DNA of 64,000 bases from Methanoregula boonei 6A8 (GCF_000017625.1 NC_009712.1:1054001-1118000), one strand, 5' to 3'; shown: positions 37,247-46,827, counted from the first letter of the stretch. A program made the numbers and translations. The notes: generated by a model not told the origin, from the letters alone.

Positions 37247-37789
37247 TCAGGCCGCTGAATCGAGATCGCCGAGCAGTTTTTTTATGTCGATCCAGATGAT
37301 AAGCTCGTTTATCTCCTTGTCTTTTACCTTGACCTTGCGCTTGATGATCCCGATGATTGCCGTATCCTCGTGACTGATCGATGCGGATGTATGGTCGACC
37401 TGGTTGCCTTCGAAGGTGGAGACCGAGGTCACATCGTCGACCAGGATCCCAACCTTGGATGAGGTGATCTTGTCATCAAGGACAATGATCCGCGAGGTTT
37501 CGAGTGCGGTTGTGCTCGCATCGGTGATGTTCAGGCGGTGCTTGAGGTCAATGATCATCGTGATCTCGCCCCGGAGATCAATGATCCCGCGGACATAGGG
37601 AGCGACATTGGGGAGCTTGGTGATCGTGGTGTACTCCACAACTTCTTTCACATCGAACAGATCGATGGCGAAATGCTCGTTTCCGAGCACAAACTCCACG
37701 ACCTGGATGGAGCTCATGCCGCCCTGGGATGCAGACGGGGATTTTTCCGCTGCCAATGGTTCACCTGACTTTACCGTCATGGCCACCAT
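37247..37789 (-). CDS. cheW: Chemotaxis adaptor CheW
   Basis: 180 residues. The CheW fold begins around residue 28 (VVEFVLGNEHFAIDLFDVKE) and includes LPNVAPYVRGIIDLRGEI, the part that binds receptors and CheA. A further ATG three codons in (37780) has GGGAG at a better distance and may be the true start. It is encoded 8 nt after the chemoreceptor gene, so receptor and adaptor are cotranscribed. CheA and CheY are not in the window; the adaptor presumably serves an array encoded elsewhere. Confidence 0.95.
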   Translation of the reverse strand: MVAMTVKSGEPLAAEKSPSASQGGMSSIQVVEFVLGNEHFAIDLFDVKEVVEYTTITKLPNVAPYVRGIIDLRGEITMIIDLKHRLNITDASTTALETSRIIVLDDKITSSKVGILVDDVTSVSTFEGNQVDHTSASISHEDTAIIGIIKRKVKVKDKEINELIIWIDIKKLLGDLDSAA

Positions 37790-37797
37790 CTCCCGGA

Positions 37798-39282
37798 TTA
37801 GTCCACCTTGAATTTCCGGTTGGCTTCCATTGCCTCGACGGCCACATTATTGACGGTCTGGATCATCCGCGTGATCTCATCAAGGGCAGCTGCAGATTCC
37901 TCGGTTGCCGCTGCGGCGTCCCCGGCCTCTTTTGCGGTCCGCTCGATAATCCCGCCGACTTCGTGGACGCTTGCGGTAATTTCCTCGGTGGTTGCGGCCT
38001 GTTCTTCGGTTGCGGCCGCTACCTCGGATGCACTGTTCACTACCGTCTCTGCCGCGGTCTGGATCTTCCTGAATGCGGCAAGGGCATCGGCGGACGCGGC
38101 AACTCCCTTGTCTACGAGCTCTTTTGAGGCCTCCATTGCGTCGGTTGCCTTCTTTGTGGCCGCATTGAGCTGGGTGATCATGTCCTCGATCCTTTCCGCG
38201 CTGGACCGGGATTCCTGGGCAAGGGATTTGACCTCGGATGCGACAACGGCAAAGCCTCTGCCGTGCTCTCCGGCCCGGGCTGCCTCAATTGCGGCATTCA
38301 GTGCAAGCAGGTTTGTCTGGTTGGCAAGGTCGCGGATGAGCACGATGATCTTGCTGATGTCTGCCATCTGCTTCTCGATCTCTTTGACGATCCCGTGTAC
38401 GTTCGTGGTAGACACGGTGATCTCATCCATATCCTTGTTGACTGTCTCCGCAAGGATCGCACCGTCTTTTGCTGCATCGTTTGCGCTCTTTGCCTGGTTG
38501 GTGACACTCTCCATACTTGAGGTGATTTCCTCAACTGCCGCGCTCATGTCCTGCATGGCCTTGGAGATCTGGTCGACGCCCTCGGCTGCATGCTGGGCAT
38601 TTTCGCTGACTACCCCGGCATTCTTTGCGATCTGGTTTACGCCTTTTGAGGCATCCTCGATGCTCCGGTTCGCATTGTCAGCCGTTGTCGTGAGGTTCTG
38701 CATCTGCTTGTTGACATCCCCGATGTTCTTTTCGAGACTGACTACAATCCCGCGAACGGCATCGCGGAGTTTGACAATCTGTTCGTACGTTGCCTTCGTG
38801 TCCTCATCCGGCTTGGTAATCTCGTGGCGCACGGTCAGGTCCCCGGCTGCCATCTTCGCATAGACCACGCTCAGGTCGGCAACCTCTTTTTCCATATATT
38901 TCTGGACCTTCACATGGGACGTGATCTCATTGTACGTGATATAAACGTACTTTACTTCCCCATGTTCGTTCAGGATTGGCATATTTGTCCTGACAACAAC
39001 GTGGATCCCGGAGGAGGATTCAAGCGTGCTGCTTCCATGGGTAGTCCGCCGGGTACTGATAGACTCTGCCACCGACTCCCCGCTGTTCTCAAGATATCTG
39101 ATCATATTCTGGTCACGGAAATCCGAGAACCGGATTGCCATGAGGCGATCCTTGGAAAACCCTACCATTCTGCAGAAGCCATCGTTTACAAGCTGGAACT
39201 TCTGGTTTGCATCTACGACTGCCTGTGCGAGCGGATTTTTCTCGAACATCTCTGTTAAATCCTGTACTTCAACCATTTTCAT
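37798..39282 (-). CDS. Soluble PAS-containing methyl-accepting chemotaxis protein
   Basis: 494 residues from the ATG at 39282, chosen because it overlaps the stop of the upstream permease gene by one base (TGATG). An N-terminal PAS domain (about 1-120, [20 protein letters not shown]) is followed by a partial HAMP-like stretch ([12 protein letters not shown]) and a long coiled-coil signalling domain with the conserved tip [19 protein letters not shown]. There are no transmembrane segments, so it senses inside the cell. The operon joins it to an acetate permease and CheW, suggesting it responds to the state created by acetate uptake; that link is inferred. Confidence 0.93.
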   Translation of the reverse strand: MKMVEVQDLTEMFEKNPLAQAVVDANQKFQLVNDGFCRMVGFSKDRLMAIRFSDFRDQNMIRYLENSGESVAESISTRRTTHGSSTLESSSGIHVVVRTNMPILNEHGEVKYVYITYNEITSHVKVQKYMEKEVADLSVVYAKMAAGDLTVRHEITKPDEDTKATYEQIVKLRDAVRGIVVSLEKNIGDVNKQMQNLTTTADNANRSIEDASKGVNQIAKNAGVVSENAQHAAEGVDQISKAMQDMSAAVEEITSSMESVTNQAKSANDAAKDGAILAETVNKDMDEITVSTTNVHGIVKEIEKQMADISKIIVLIRDLANQTNLLALNAAIEAARAGEHGRGFAVVASEVKSLAQESRSSAERIEDMITQLNAATKKATDAMEASKELVDKGVAASADALAAFRKIQTAAETVVNSASEVAAATEEQAATTEEITASVHEVGGIIERTAKEAGDAAAATEESAAALDEITRMIQTVNNVAVEAMEANRKFKVD

Positions 39283-39878
39283 CACCCGAGTCTTACGACT
39301 GTTTCTTTCCACACTTCGTTCATGATCTGCCCAAAGCCGACATATACTGCAGAGAGTCCGCAGAGGATCCCTTCAATACCGGCAATTACGATGATGGTGC
39401 TGTTCCCGAGCGCATTTCCTACGATCAGCAGGAGGAAGAGCAGTACCAGGAGGCCAAAGACCACCTGCATGGATTTTGCCATCCTGAATGTGATCAAAAA
39501 CATCCCAAGCGAGAACATCCCCCATATCCCAAGGAAACAGACAAGCCCCTCTCCGGAAAGAGCAGGCCCCCATCCCCAGATGGGCATAAGGATCAAAAAC
39601 ACCAGAGAGATCCAGAAAAACCCGTACGAGATAAACGCTGTCATCCCGAACGTGTTGTTCTTTTTCCATTCCATAAGCCCTGCAACGATTTGGGCAAGGC
39701 CGCCATAGAAGATGCCCATGGCAAACACCACGGAGCCCATGGCAAATATCCCGGCATTATGCATGTTCAGGATAATCGTCGTCAGACCGAATGCCAGGAG
39801 GCCCAGGCCTCCCGGGTTTGCAGTCATATCTACAAGCCGAAACTCGTTTTTAAATACCGAATCTTCCTTTACTTCCAT
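39282..39878 (-). CDS. Acetate uptake transporter, GPR1/FUN34/YaaH (SatP) family
   Basis: 198 residues with six membrane helices. The family signature [14 protein letters not shown] is at about 21-34 and the rest of the helices follow (for example [17 protein letters not shown]). These proteins move acetate/succinate with protons; hydrogenotrophic methanogens need acetate as a carbon source. GGTGA precedes the ATG. The gene heads the permease-chemoreceptor-cheW unit, with a possible 72-codon gene just before it. Confidence 0.93.
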   Translation of the reverse strand: MEVKEDSVFKNEFRLVDMTANPGGLGLLAFGLTTIILNMHNAGIFAMGSVVFAMGIFYGGLAQIVAGLMEWKKNNTFGMTAFISYGFFWISLVFLILMPIWGWGPALSGEGLVCFLGIWGMFSLGMFLITFRMAKSMQVVFGLLVLLFLLLIVGNALGNSTIIVIAGIEGILCGLSAVYVGFGQIMNEVWKETVVRLG

Positions 39879-40087
39879 GGTACGTTCACCCTTCCCTGGA
39901 CTTCCCTGATCTCATCTAATCCTGAAGCATGAAGGATAGCCTGAAGCAGCATGACTCTCCCGACAGCAATGTTACCTGATGGATAGACATATGCATCATC
40001 AGTCAGGGACGATGGCACGTTCATCCGGCCCTGGGAGATTTTCTTCCTGATGGTCATCGGACTGGAAACTTCGCTTGATGTTTGCAT
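39869..40087 (-). CDS. Possible small protein upstream of the acetate permease
   Basis: 72 residues, overlapping the permease start by 10 bp. It has AGGTGAAAGGT before its ATG, a fair ribosome-binding signal, and would be the first gene of the permease-chemoreceptor unit. The sequence has Ser/Thr and basic residues at the N-terminus and a short hydrophobic patch (VGRVMLLQAILHASG). No family was recognised. It could instead be an untranslated leader; the call rests on position and the ribosome-binding site only. Confidence 0.35.
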   Translation of the reverse strand: MQTSSEVSSPMTIRKKISQGRMNVPSSLTDDAYVYPSGNIAVGRVMLLQAILHASGLDEIREVQGRVNVPWK

Positions 40088-40401
40088 GGCAAATACCTTT
40101 CACCTGTCAGGAGATCGTGGATGCCGGGAAACGGATTTTTTCTGCCCGACGTTGTTTTGACAACGATTCAGGGCAGGATCTTTCCCGGATATCGGGCAGA
40201 TACTGCACACTTCTCCCGATCGTTTTCTCTGTGTTATCTGGTGCCGTGAATGCACATTTGCTGTGCCTTTTGCGGCTGTATTGCATCATGTGCTAAAAAT
40301 TGCATATAAACATAATTAAATGCATGGCATATAAGTTTCGCAAAGAGAAACTTTTTAATATATGTGTGCAAACCTGAAACATAGAGTCTAAGACGGGAAT
40401 T
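40088..40401. other. Divergent control region between the permease unit and the HTH-PAS kinase
   Basis: 314 bases. A nested hairpin is visible at 40144-40176: CTGCCC pairs with GGGCAG, and inside it CGTTGT-TTTG-ACAACG. Further right the DNA becomes AT-rich, with the plus-strand TATA box and a dyad at 40333-40363. No gene is supported. Confidence 0.5.
40333..40363 (+). promoter_or_regulatory. Promoter with flanking dyad of the HTH-PAS-kinase gene
   Basis: The perfect inverted repeat AAGTTTC (40333-40339) / GAAACTT (40347-40353) sits immediately before box A TTTAATATAT (40354-40363). Transcription would start near 40385, about 17 nt before the ATG. The dyad overlaps the BRE position, where a regulator could block TFB/TBP binding. 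The gene product itself has an N-terminal helix-turn-helix and is a candidate binder. Confidence 0.5.
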
Positions 40402-42474
40402 ATGCAGGAGCACCAGGAAGAAATCTCAAGGATCCGTGAAGAACTTGAGCAGCACCCGGAAGGGCTGAGTATTACTGATATAGCCGGCCTGCTCGGTCTT
40501 AACCGTAATTCAGTTGCCAGGTACATGGACCTCCTGCAGATCCAGGGCCTGGCTGACGGGAGGAAACGCGGAACCTCCAAAGTCTATTACCGGTCCCGCC
40601 GGGTTCCCGCAGATTCCCTTAGGGAGATCTGCTTCCAACCGTTTGTCACGTTCGATCAGGATGGGGTTGCGACTGATTACAACCCGGCTTTTTCCCGCTT
40701 TGCCGGTCTTTCCCGTGAACAGATCCTGGGCAGGGCGCTTGATACCTTTCCTTTCCGGATACCGGAGGGTGGTACGCTCCAGCAGGTATTCCGTACCGCA
40801 TTCAAGGGCGGGGAACAACAAGTGCAGGCATCTCTTCTCATCAAAGGTGAAGAACATTCCCTCCGCCTGATCCTTGTTCCTCTTGTGTTTGCAACCGGAA
40901 AACCGGGTGTCGCGGTTATTGCCGACACGGATCGTGGGGAAGCAGCGGTGGGTCAGAACCCTCAATCCCCGTTCCCTGAATTCCAGAAACTTCTCGATCA
41001 CCAGGTTGAATACGTTGTCCGGTACAGCCCCGAGGGCATCATCCTCTATGTCAACGAACCCTACTGCCGCGCCATGGCGCGATCCCGCGAAGACCTGATC
41101 GGGAGGCCGTTCAAGCACCTGGTCCCGGGAGAGGATACCGAACGGATCGCTGCCAACCGCGCACGGCTCAACCCGAAGTACCCGGCAGGCATGATCGAGT
41201 TTCGTGCCATCATGGCAAACGGCGAGGCGCGCTGGCAGCGCTGGTGGGACCATGCCCTCTTTGACGATCGCGGGCAGCTGGCGGGTTATTTTTCCTGCGG
41301 CCTGGATATCACCGAAGAAGTCATGGTCAGGGGAAAACTCAAAAAAACCCAGGATATGCTCGAGGAGACAATTATTGCACGGACAAACGAACTCCGCGAG
41401 ATCAACCGGCAGCTCTATGACGAGATGACGCGGAGGGAAACCATGGAACAGCAGCTCCTCATGACCCAGTTTGCTATGGATAACGCGGCGGACATGGTGT
41501 TCTGGATCAACCGCAACGGTGTTGTGGATTACGCAAACAAGGCTGCTGTAGAAGGCGGGGGCTATTCTGCTGTTGAACTCGCCGCTACGGGGCTTGGCGA
41601 TCTTTTTCCCCTGCCCTCCGCATATTCCTGGAACAATGTCTGGGATCATCTCAAGCGCGAAGGAACGATACAACAGCAGATTGAGATGATAAAAAAAGAC
41701 GGGACCAGGATACCGGTGGAGATAGTTCTGCGGTATCTTGCATATCACAAAAGCGAGTTTGTATGCTGTTTTGTCCGGGACGTGTCCGAACGGAAGCGGA
41801 TGGAGCATACCCTGCACCTGGCAAACCGGAAACTCAACGTGCTTGCCAGCATCACCCGCCACGATATCCAGAACAAGGTAACGGTCCTGCTGGGCTACCT
41901 GACCCGGGCAAGAAAACGGGAGACGGACCCGGAGATCCGGGAATATCTCGATCGGCAGGAACGGGCTGCAAAGGCGATCCGGGACGAGATCTCCCTTACC
42001 CGGGATTTCAAGGACCTGGGGACTGATTCCCCCGAATGGCTTAATATCCGGGATCTGGTGGGTGCAGCTGCAAAAAGGTTCGGGGATTCTGCACCCCGTT
42101 TCTCCCTTGAACTTCCCGAAAATCTTCTCGTGTATGCGGATCGCCAGATCGAACGGGTGTTCTTACGGCTGTTTGAGACTGCCTTAAATTCCCCCTCGCC
42201 CCCGCAATCGATCCGGATATTCTCGCGCGGGGATCAGGACAGGATCGTGATCTGCGTAGAGCATGAAGATGCCGCAATTATGGCAGAAGCGACCGCGAAA
42301 AACCCGGCAGCTGCTGAAGAGGATATGGGAGAGCGAAGCCTTGCCATTATCAGGGAGATCCTCTCCCTGACCGATATCACCCTTGAAAAAACCGGGGAGC
42401 CGGGAAAAAGTGTTTGCTACGAGATAGTTATTCCTGCCGTTTCCTATCGCTACTCTTCGCGGATAGAGGATTGA
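40402..42474 (+). CDS. HTH-PAS sensor with histidine-kinase-like end and degenerate ATPase
   Basis: 690 residues, soluble. Residues 1-65 form a winged helix-turn-helix (GLSITDIAGLLGLNRNSVAR). Three PAS domains follow (about 75-170, 195-310 and 345-460), the middle two separated by a coiled coil. Next is an H-box-like segment ITRHDIQNKVTVLLGY. The final ATPase-like region lacks the Asn of the N box (RLFETALN) and the DxGxG motif, so ATP binding looks lost. It therefore seems to be a one-protein sensor-regulator rather than a working kinase. An orphan receiver protein follows 116 nt downstream. Confidence 0.85.
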   Translation: MQEHQEEISRIREELEQHPEGLSITDIAGLLGLNRNSVARYMDLLQIQGLADGRKRGTSKVYYRSRRVPADSLREICFQPFVTFDQDGVATDYNPAFSRFAGLSREQILGRALDTFPFRIPEGGTLQQVFRTAFKGGEQQVQASLLIKGEEHSLRLILVPLVFATGKPGVAVIADTDRGEAAVGQNPQSPFPEFQKLLDHQVEYVVRYSPEGIILYVNEPYCRAMARSREDLIGRPFKHLVPGEDTERIAANRARLNPKYPAGMIEFRAIMANGEARWQRWWDHALFDDRGQLAGYFSCGLDITEEVMVRGKLKKTQDMLEETIIARTNELREINRQLYDEMTRRETMEQQLLMTQFAMDNAADMVFWINRNGVVDYANKAAVEGGGYSAVELAATGLGDLFPLPSAYSWNNVWDHLKREGTIQQQIEMIKKDGTRIPVEIVLRYLAYHKSEFVCCFVRDVSERKRMEHTLHLANRKLNVLASITRHDIQNKVTVLLGYLTRARKRETDPEIREYLDRQERAAKAIRDEISLTRDFKDLGTDSPEWLNIRDLVGAAAKRFGDSAPRFSLELPENLLVYADRQIERVFLRLFETALNSPSPPQSIRIFSRGDQDRIVICVEHEDAAIMAEATAKNPAAAEEDMGERSLAIIREILSLTDITLEKTGEPGKSVCYEIVIPAVSYRYSSRIED

Positions 42475-42554
42475 GGCAGGGCTTTTCCGGTACCCCGTCC
42501 CGGCTATATCCTATGATTATACCGATACCGATTGCACGGCAAATATGCGTACCA

Positions 42555-42562
42555 TTTATATA
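42555..42562 (+). promoter_or_regulatory. TATA box of the orphan receiver gene
   Basis: TTTATATA ends 28 nt before ATG 42591. It shows that the receiver has its own promoter and predicts a leader of only a few bases. Confidence 0.5.
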
Positions 42563-42590
42563 GCAACACCGTGCAATCTGCACACGGATT

Positions 42591-42983
42591 ATGACAAGAA
42601 TTCTCATTGTCGATGATGATGCAGATATTCTTGAACTACTGCGTCTTGAGTTTGAGGACGATCCCGGATGCAGTGCAGATTGCGTTACCGATCCGGCCCG
42701 GGCGCTGGAACTGGCACGCACTTCCCGGTACGATGCGATTATTACCGACTGGCGGATGCCGGAAATGACGGGAGGTGAATTTGTCCGGGCCCTGCGAAAG
42801 CAGGGATGCAGATCGTATATTATCATCTACAGCGGCATGGACCCGGACCAGGAGATGTTCCAGACTCTTGAGACCGATGCAGACCAGTATATTCTCCGCC
42901 GGGGAAATCCTGACAGAGAATTTGGAGAATTAAAAGAGGGCATACGGGCCCTTCCATTACATCCTGCTTCCACGGTGCCATAA
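42591..42983 (+). CDS. Single-domain response regulator with altered Lys position
   Basis: 130 residues, one receiver domain and no output domain. The acidic pocket VDDDAD (7-12) and phospho-acceptor Asp in ITDWRMPEMTG (about 53) are present, as is the Ser of IIYSGMD. Where receivers usually have Lys before the last strand end (YxxKxG/KP), this one reads YILRRGNP, so Arg replaces Lys. It follows the HTH-PAS hybrid, but that protein's ATPase looks inactive, so the phosphodonor may be another kinase in the region (45.1 or 57.2 kb). Confidence 0.88.
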   Translation: MTRILIVDDDADILELLRLEFEDDPGCSADCVTDPARALELARTSRYDAIITDWRMPEMTGGEFVRALRKQGCRSYIIIYSGMDPDQEMFQTLETDADQYILRRGNPDREFGELKEGIRALPLHPASTVP

Positions 42984-43212
42984 CTCCGGCCGGTACGGGT
43001 GGCCCCCAAATGAATAATGCAATGGGCAGGAACTCTCTCTAAGAAAGACCGGCATTTTCCTGCCGCCATCGTTCTCACTATCTCCTTTGTGTACCTGATC
43101 TGCATATACAAGAGCATCCGTCCGGCAGCATCGTGGTTCCGGCACACTGCGGGATAACCTAAAAAGCATATCACTTCAGACAACAAAAAGGAGATCAGGA
43201 GTCTATTAAGAT

Positions 43213-44847
43213 ATGGCCGGCCCGTACCTGAAAAGTGGTGAAACCATTGTCCTGACTACGGACCGGGTGCTTATTGGCGACACTGAGTATGACGTGATCC
43301 TGACCAGCCAGCGCCTTGCCCTTGTTGACAGCGGCCATACCGGTGACGAGCCCCGGGTAGTCCCGTTTGCCACGATTATCTCCGTCAAAGGGGCAGTGAC
43401 CCCGGCACGGGAGCCGGTCATCACCCTGTCTGTTCTTGATCCGACTGACGGCGATACCTCAAAAACCCTTGACCTGATCTTTTCCGAGCAACCGTACGAG
43501 GACCGGTCAGTAGAATGCGATCTCTGGGTAAAGAAACTCATCGAGCATATTGTTACTGTCCGCCAGGAACCTGAAGAGACCCAAAGACCCCTTGCCGGGA
43601 AAAAGGCACGGGGAATGCAACCCTCGGTCCGCCGGTTTATCGCCCCCGATGTCCCCCACCCTCATACCCAGGTATCCCAAAGCCCCCGGCCTTCAGAGGA
43701 ACTGCTCTCTGCAATGCAGACCGTGCCTTGGGATAGCAAGGATAATTCTGCCGAGAGGCTGGAGACAGAAGAACTGCCTGAAGCCGGGACCCGTCTTTAT
43801 GAGTCCGAGGCAGAGGTTCCGGAATTTGTTCCCGAAAGTGAGCCGGAAGAGAAAGGTTATGTACCCGTTAAAGAGAGTCCGGAGCCTGCCCCTGCCGGTG
43901 AAATGCTGATTCCGGAAGAACCGGATCTGGAATATTTGGCACCGGAACCTGCCAGCAACATGCCCCTGACGGAAGGAAAGGATCCGGAACCTGCCGCTTA
44001 TGGGGAACAAACCCCTGCGGCAACGGCGCCGGTAACTCCCTATAGGGAGCTGGTACCTTCGAACCCTGAGGAGTACGAAAGTTTTGCCGGGCGGGAAGAT
44101 CCTGTGGCAGGACCTGTCGGGAACCTTGAAGAGCTGTCCCGGCAGATCGAGGAAACGGAACCGCTCGGGGCCGGGGAAGCTGAACCCGTTCTTCCTGCTG
44201 CGTCATCGGGACCGTCCGGGCTGCCTGAAACGGTTGTTTTCCCGGTCCTCTCTGTATCTACTTCCAGTGCCTTGCCCGATCCTGTCCATTCTGCCGGTGT
44301 ACCGGCAGGAACTAAACCCACAGTGCAGCCATCCGCAGCGCCACCGGAAAAACAGAGGATGCCGGTAACCGGCATCATTGCCGTGGCCGTTGTTATTTTC
44401 CTTCTCCTCGGTGCCATTGTGTTCCTTGCCGCCCCGCCCTTTCTGGAACAGGGAAAAGGAGGAGAACTGCAGACTCCTGCCCCCTCCCTGACGCCGTTAT
44501 CCGGTGCAACACCGGTTCCCACCGGTGGGATCCCTCAACAGGGAATATGGATCAGGGTGACCTACAACGGGACGTATTACGGGAAGTACGGGAATCCGGG
44601 AAGTCTCACTGAAGTACGGGGAAGCGGAGATCAGGTGTACCTGGTAAAAGACGCCACTGCACTGGTACAGGCCGGGTTCCAGAAGCTGGATTTATCCGGG
44701 AACAACCTGACCGTGGAAGTCTACAACAACGGCTCCATGATCACTCAGGCTTTTAGAAACAGTCCCGGGGCTGAGGTGAACATTCTCGTAAACTCTACAA
44801 CGGGAAAACCCCCCTATGTGCCGACGCTTACAACCGCAGCAGTGTAA
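43213..44847 (+). CDS. Single-pass membrane protein with PH-like cytoplasmic head and small outer domain
   Basis: 544 residues. Residues 1-115 are a beta-rich, PH-like domain (GETIVLTTDRVLIGDTEYDV) that probably lies in the cytoplasm. Residues 120-380 are low-complexity, rich in Pro, Glu and Ala. A transmembrane helix follows (about 392-415, TGIIAVAVVIFLLLGAIVFL), a short Pro/Thr stalk, and a C-terminal domain of about 100 residues beginning WIRVTYNGTYYGKYG, of a type that recurs in Methanomicrobiales membrane proteins. No known function. Confidence 0.75.
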   Translation: MAGPYLKSGETIVLTTDRVLIGDTEYDVILTSQRLALVDSGHTGDEPRVVPFATIISVKGAVTPAREPVITLSVLDPTDGDTSKTLDLIFSEQPYEDRSVECDLWVKKLIEHIVTVRQEPEETQRPLAGKKARGMQPSVRRFIAPDVPHPHTQVSQSPRPSEELLSAMQTVPWDSKDNSAERLETEELPEAGTRLYESEAEVPEFVPESEPEEKGYVPVKESPEPAPAGEMLIPEEPDLEYLAPEPASNMPLTEGKDPEPAAYGEQTPAATAPVTPYRELVPSNPEEYESFAGREDPVAGPVGNLEELSRQIEETEPLGAGEAEPVLPAASSGPSGLPETVVFPVLSVSTSSALPDPVHSAGVPAGTKPTVQPSAAPPEKQRMPVTGIIAVAVVIFLLLGAIVFLAAPPFLEQGKGGELQTPAPSLTPLSGATPVPTGGIPQQGIWIRVTYNGTYYGKYGNPGSLTEVRGSGDQVYLVKDATALVQAGFQKLDLSGNNLTVEVYNNGSMITQAFRNSPGAEVNILVNSTTGKPPYVPTLTTAAV

Positions 44848-44974
44848 ACACTTCCTGCGTGACCGGGATATTTTTCCTAATCGCATATTTGGGATGGCTG
44901 AAAAGCACTATTTTTGGTAAAAATATAACGGGGAAAAGGCAGGATGCGGTATCCGGCTTTTAGCCCATGAACGG

Positions 44975-45016
44975 GGTAGCCACCGGATGGTGATCCGTCC
45001 GATCCCCATGGCTACC
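44975..45016. other. Nested hairpin between convergent genes
   Basis: GGTAGCCA (44975-44982) pairs exactly with TGGCTACC (45009-45016), and CGGAT (44984-44988) pairs with ATCCG (44993-44997) inside it. It lies between the ends of the convergent membrane-protein and 7TM-kinase genes, where a structured terminator or a small RNA is possible. There is no T run next to it. Confidence 0.45.
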
Positions 45017-45117
45017 AACCCTTCTGCCGGGGATATCCGGGGTGCCCGTTTCTCCCCGAATTATGAGGCGAGCACCGGGATGACCGTCAGGTCAAGCCAC
45101 AGCACAGGATCTCTCCC

Positions 45118-46827
45118 CTACCTGAGAAAGGTATCCCCTGTAACCCGGAAAGATCCCGACGGAGCAGTGATCTCGAAGCGTGCCCCCTGCCCCGGGATAC
45201 CGTTTTCGCGAATAAAAAGACCGGTGCCAGCGAGAATCTCATGTGAGAGGAAGAGCCCAAGTCCGGTGTTTTTTCCAAAACCCCGGGCAAAGAGCCGCCC
45301 CTTGTCTGTATCCCCGATTCCGGTACCATCATCTTCGCAGACGATAACCAGGGAATCTCCTTCATGCCGGCAGGAGAACCGGACCATGCTCAACCGGCTG
45401 CCTCCATGCCGGACGGCGTTTTCCAGGAGATTGATGATCACTTTGACCAGCAGTGGATCCGCAAACAGCTCGGTTCCCCTGCAGTCCTCTGTTACCCGTA
45501 TTTTCCCCAGATCAACCTGACTCTTTGCCGAGGCTATGCAGGCAGAGAGATCCTGCCAGGCAGGTGATTTCACCCCCATCTCCTGGTAATCCCGGGTAAA
45601 GGCAACCTCATCCCGGATCATCCGTGCAATTTCGTCTACCTGCCGGAGGTACCTGTCCCGTACGGCCGGATCATGGGTACTCCTGATCAGGTCAAGGTAT
45701 ACCATGAGACCGGTAAGCTTGTTCATCATATCGTGCCGGGTAACCGTAGAAAGGAGGTTGAGTTTCCGGTGAGCGGAAGCAAGAGCATCGAGAGCCATAT
45801 GGCGGTCGGTGATGTCGCGGAGTATAAAGAGATGTCCGGTCGGTGACTGGCCGGAGATACGAAGCTGCCGGCACGTGACATCGTACCACCGGGAGCTGCT
45901 TTCATTTGGGATTACGATCTCCTGATGGCTTTCTGCTATGCAGCCGTCATTGGCAACAAACACGGATAACTGGGGAAAGGGGGAGGTAATGACCTTGCCA
46001 ATAAGTTCGCCCGGTACCTGGGCGATCGTTTGGGCTGCGGGGTTGAGGTCAAGGATCCGGTTGCTGATGTCGGCAACAATAATGCCATCACTTATAGCAG
46101 AGAAGACCTGCGGATACGCAACCGGCAGGGTAAGGAAGAGATGGTAGCGAAAGAGACCAACCGCCAGAATGATTCCTACCGCTGTGAAGGTAAAGGGGGT
46201 CAGATCCAGGCCTGGGACCGGGTCAATGGGCGAGAGGTAGACAAAGTTTGCCAGTACCGGCACGATCACGGCTATCCCGAGGATCAGGATCTGCCTCCGG
46301 TATACTGCAGGAGCGCCGGAAAAGCGCGAAGCAAGGAGGATAAGGGAGACTATCAGCAGAATGTAATTATAGCCGACATTTATCCAGAAAAGCGGCCCCC
46401 TTGTAAAGATCCAGAGAACAGAGCCCGCAACCTGCCCGGGGTATATCAGGGAATAATAGAGATGGTGAAGGGGATCTGTTGCCACCAGCAGGACTACAAT
46501 GGCAGGCACTATCATGAGCAGGCCGACATTCCGGGCCGTGACATACCGGGGACGACCGGTATAACACAGGACAACCAGCAGCCAGGCCACAGGTACGGTT
46601 ACAATCCCGATATACTCCAGATCCGTGAAGAACAGGGTGGTGGCCAGATCGGCTGTGATCAGCTGCACTGCGTATGCGGTTGTCCAGAGCGTGACTGCAC
46701 CCATAAGGACTGCAAACGGCAGGGCCACCGGGTTGGAACGGTTCCGTATGCTGATATAGGCTATAATACCGGTCAGCCCTCCGGACAGGAGAAGGGGGAA
46801 AAAAAACGGGGAATACTGGAGGATCAT
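45118..46827 (-). CDS. Seven-TM PAS histidine kinase
   Basis: 569 residues from the ATG at 46827; an alternative ATG at 46887 adds 20 residues. Seven hydrophobic segments in the first 230 residues match the 7TM sensor region common in methanogen kinases. One PAS domain follows (about 235-340), then an H-box STVTRHDMMNKLTGLM with His as phospho-acceptor, and an intact HATPase: N box NLLENAVRHGG, CEDDGTGIG and GLGLFLSHEIL. It is divergent from RuBisCO across about 180 bp. Confidence 0.93.
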   Translation of the reverse strand: MILQYSPFFFPLLLSGGLTGIIAYISIRNRSNPVALPFAVLMGAVTLWTTAYAVQLITADLATTLFFTDLEYIGIVTVPVAWLLVVLCYTGRPRYVTARNVGLLMIVPAIVVLLVATDPLHHLYYSLIYPGQVAGSVLWIFTRGPLFWINVGYNYILLIVSLILLASRFSGAPAVYRRQILILGIAVIVPVLANFVYLSPIDPVPGLDLTPFTFTAVGIILAVGLFRYHLFLTLPVAYPQVFSAISDGIIVADISNRILDLNPAAQTIAQVPGELIGKVITSPFPQLSVFVANDGCIAESHQEIVIPNESSSRWYDVTCRQLRISGQSPTGHLFILRDITDRHMALDALASAHRKLNLLSTVTRHDMMNKLTGLMVYLDLIRSTHDPAVRDRYLRQVDEIARMIRDEVAFTRDYQEMGVKSPAWQDLSACIASAKSQVDLGKIRVTEDCRGTELFADPLLVKVIINLLENAVRHGGSRLSMVRFSCRHEGDSLVIVCEDDGTGIGDTDKGRLFARGFGKNTGLGLFLSHEILAGTGLFIRENGIPGQGARFEITAPSGSFRVTGDTFLR

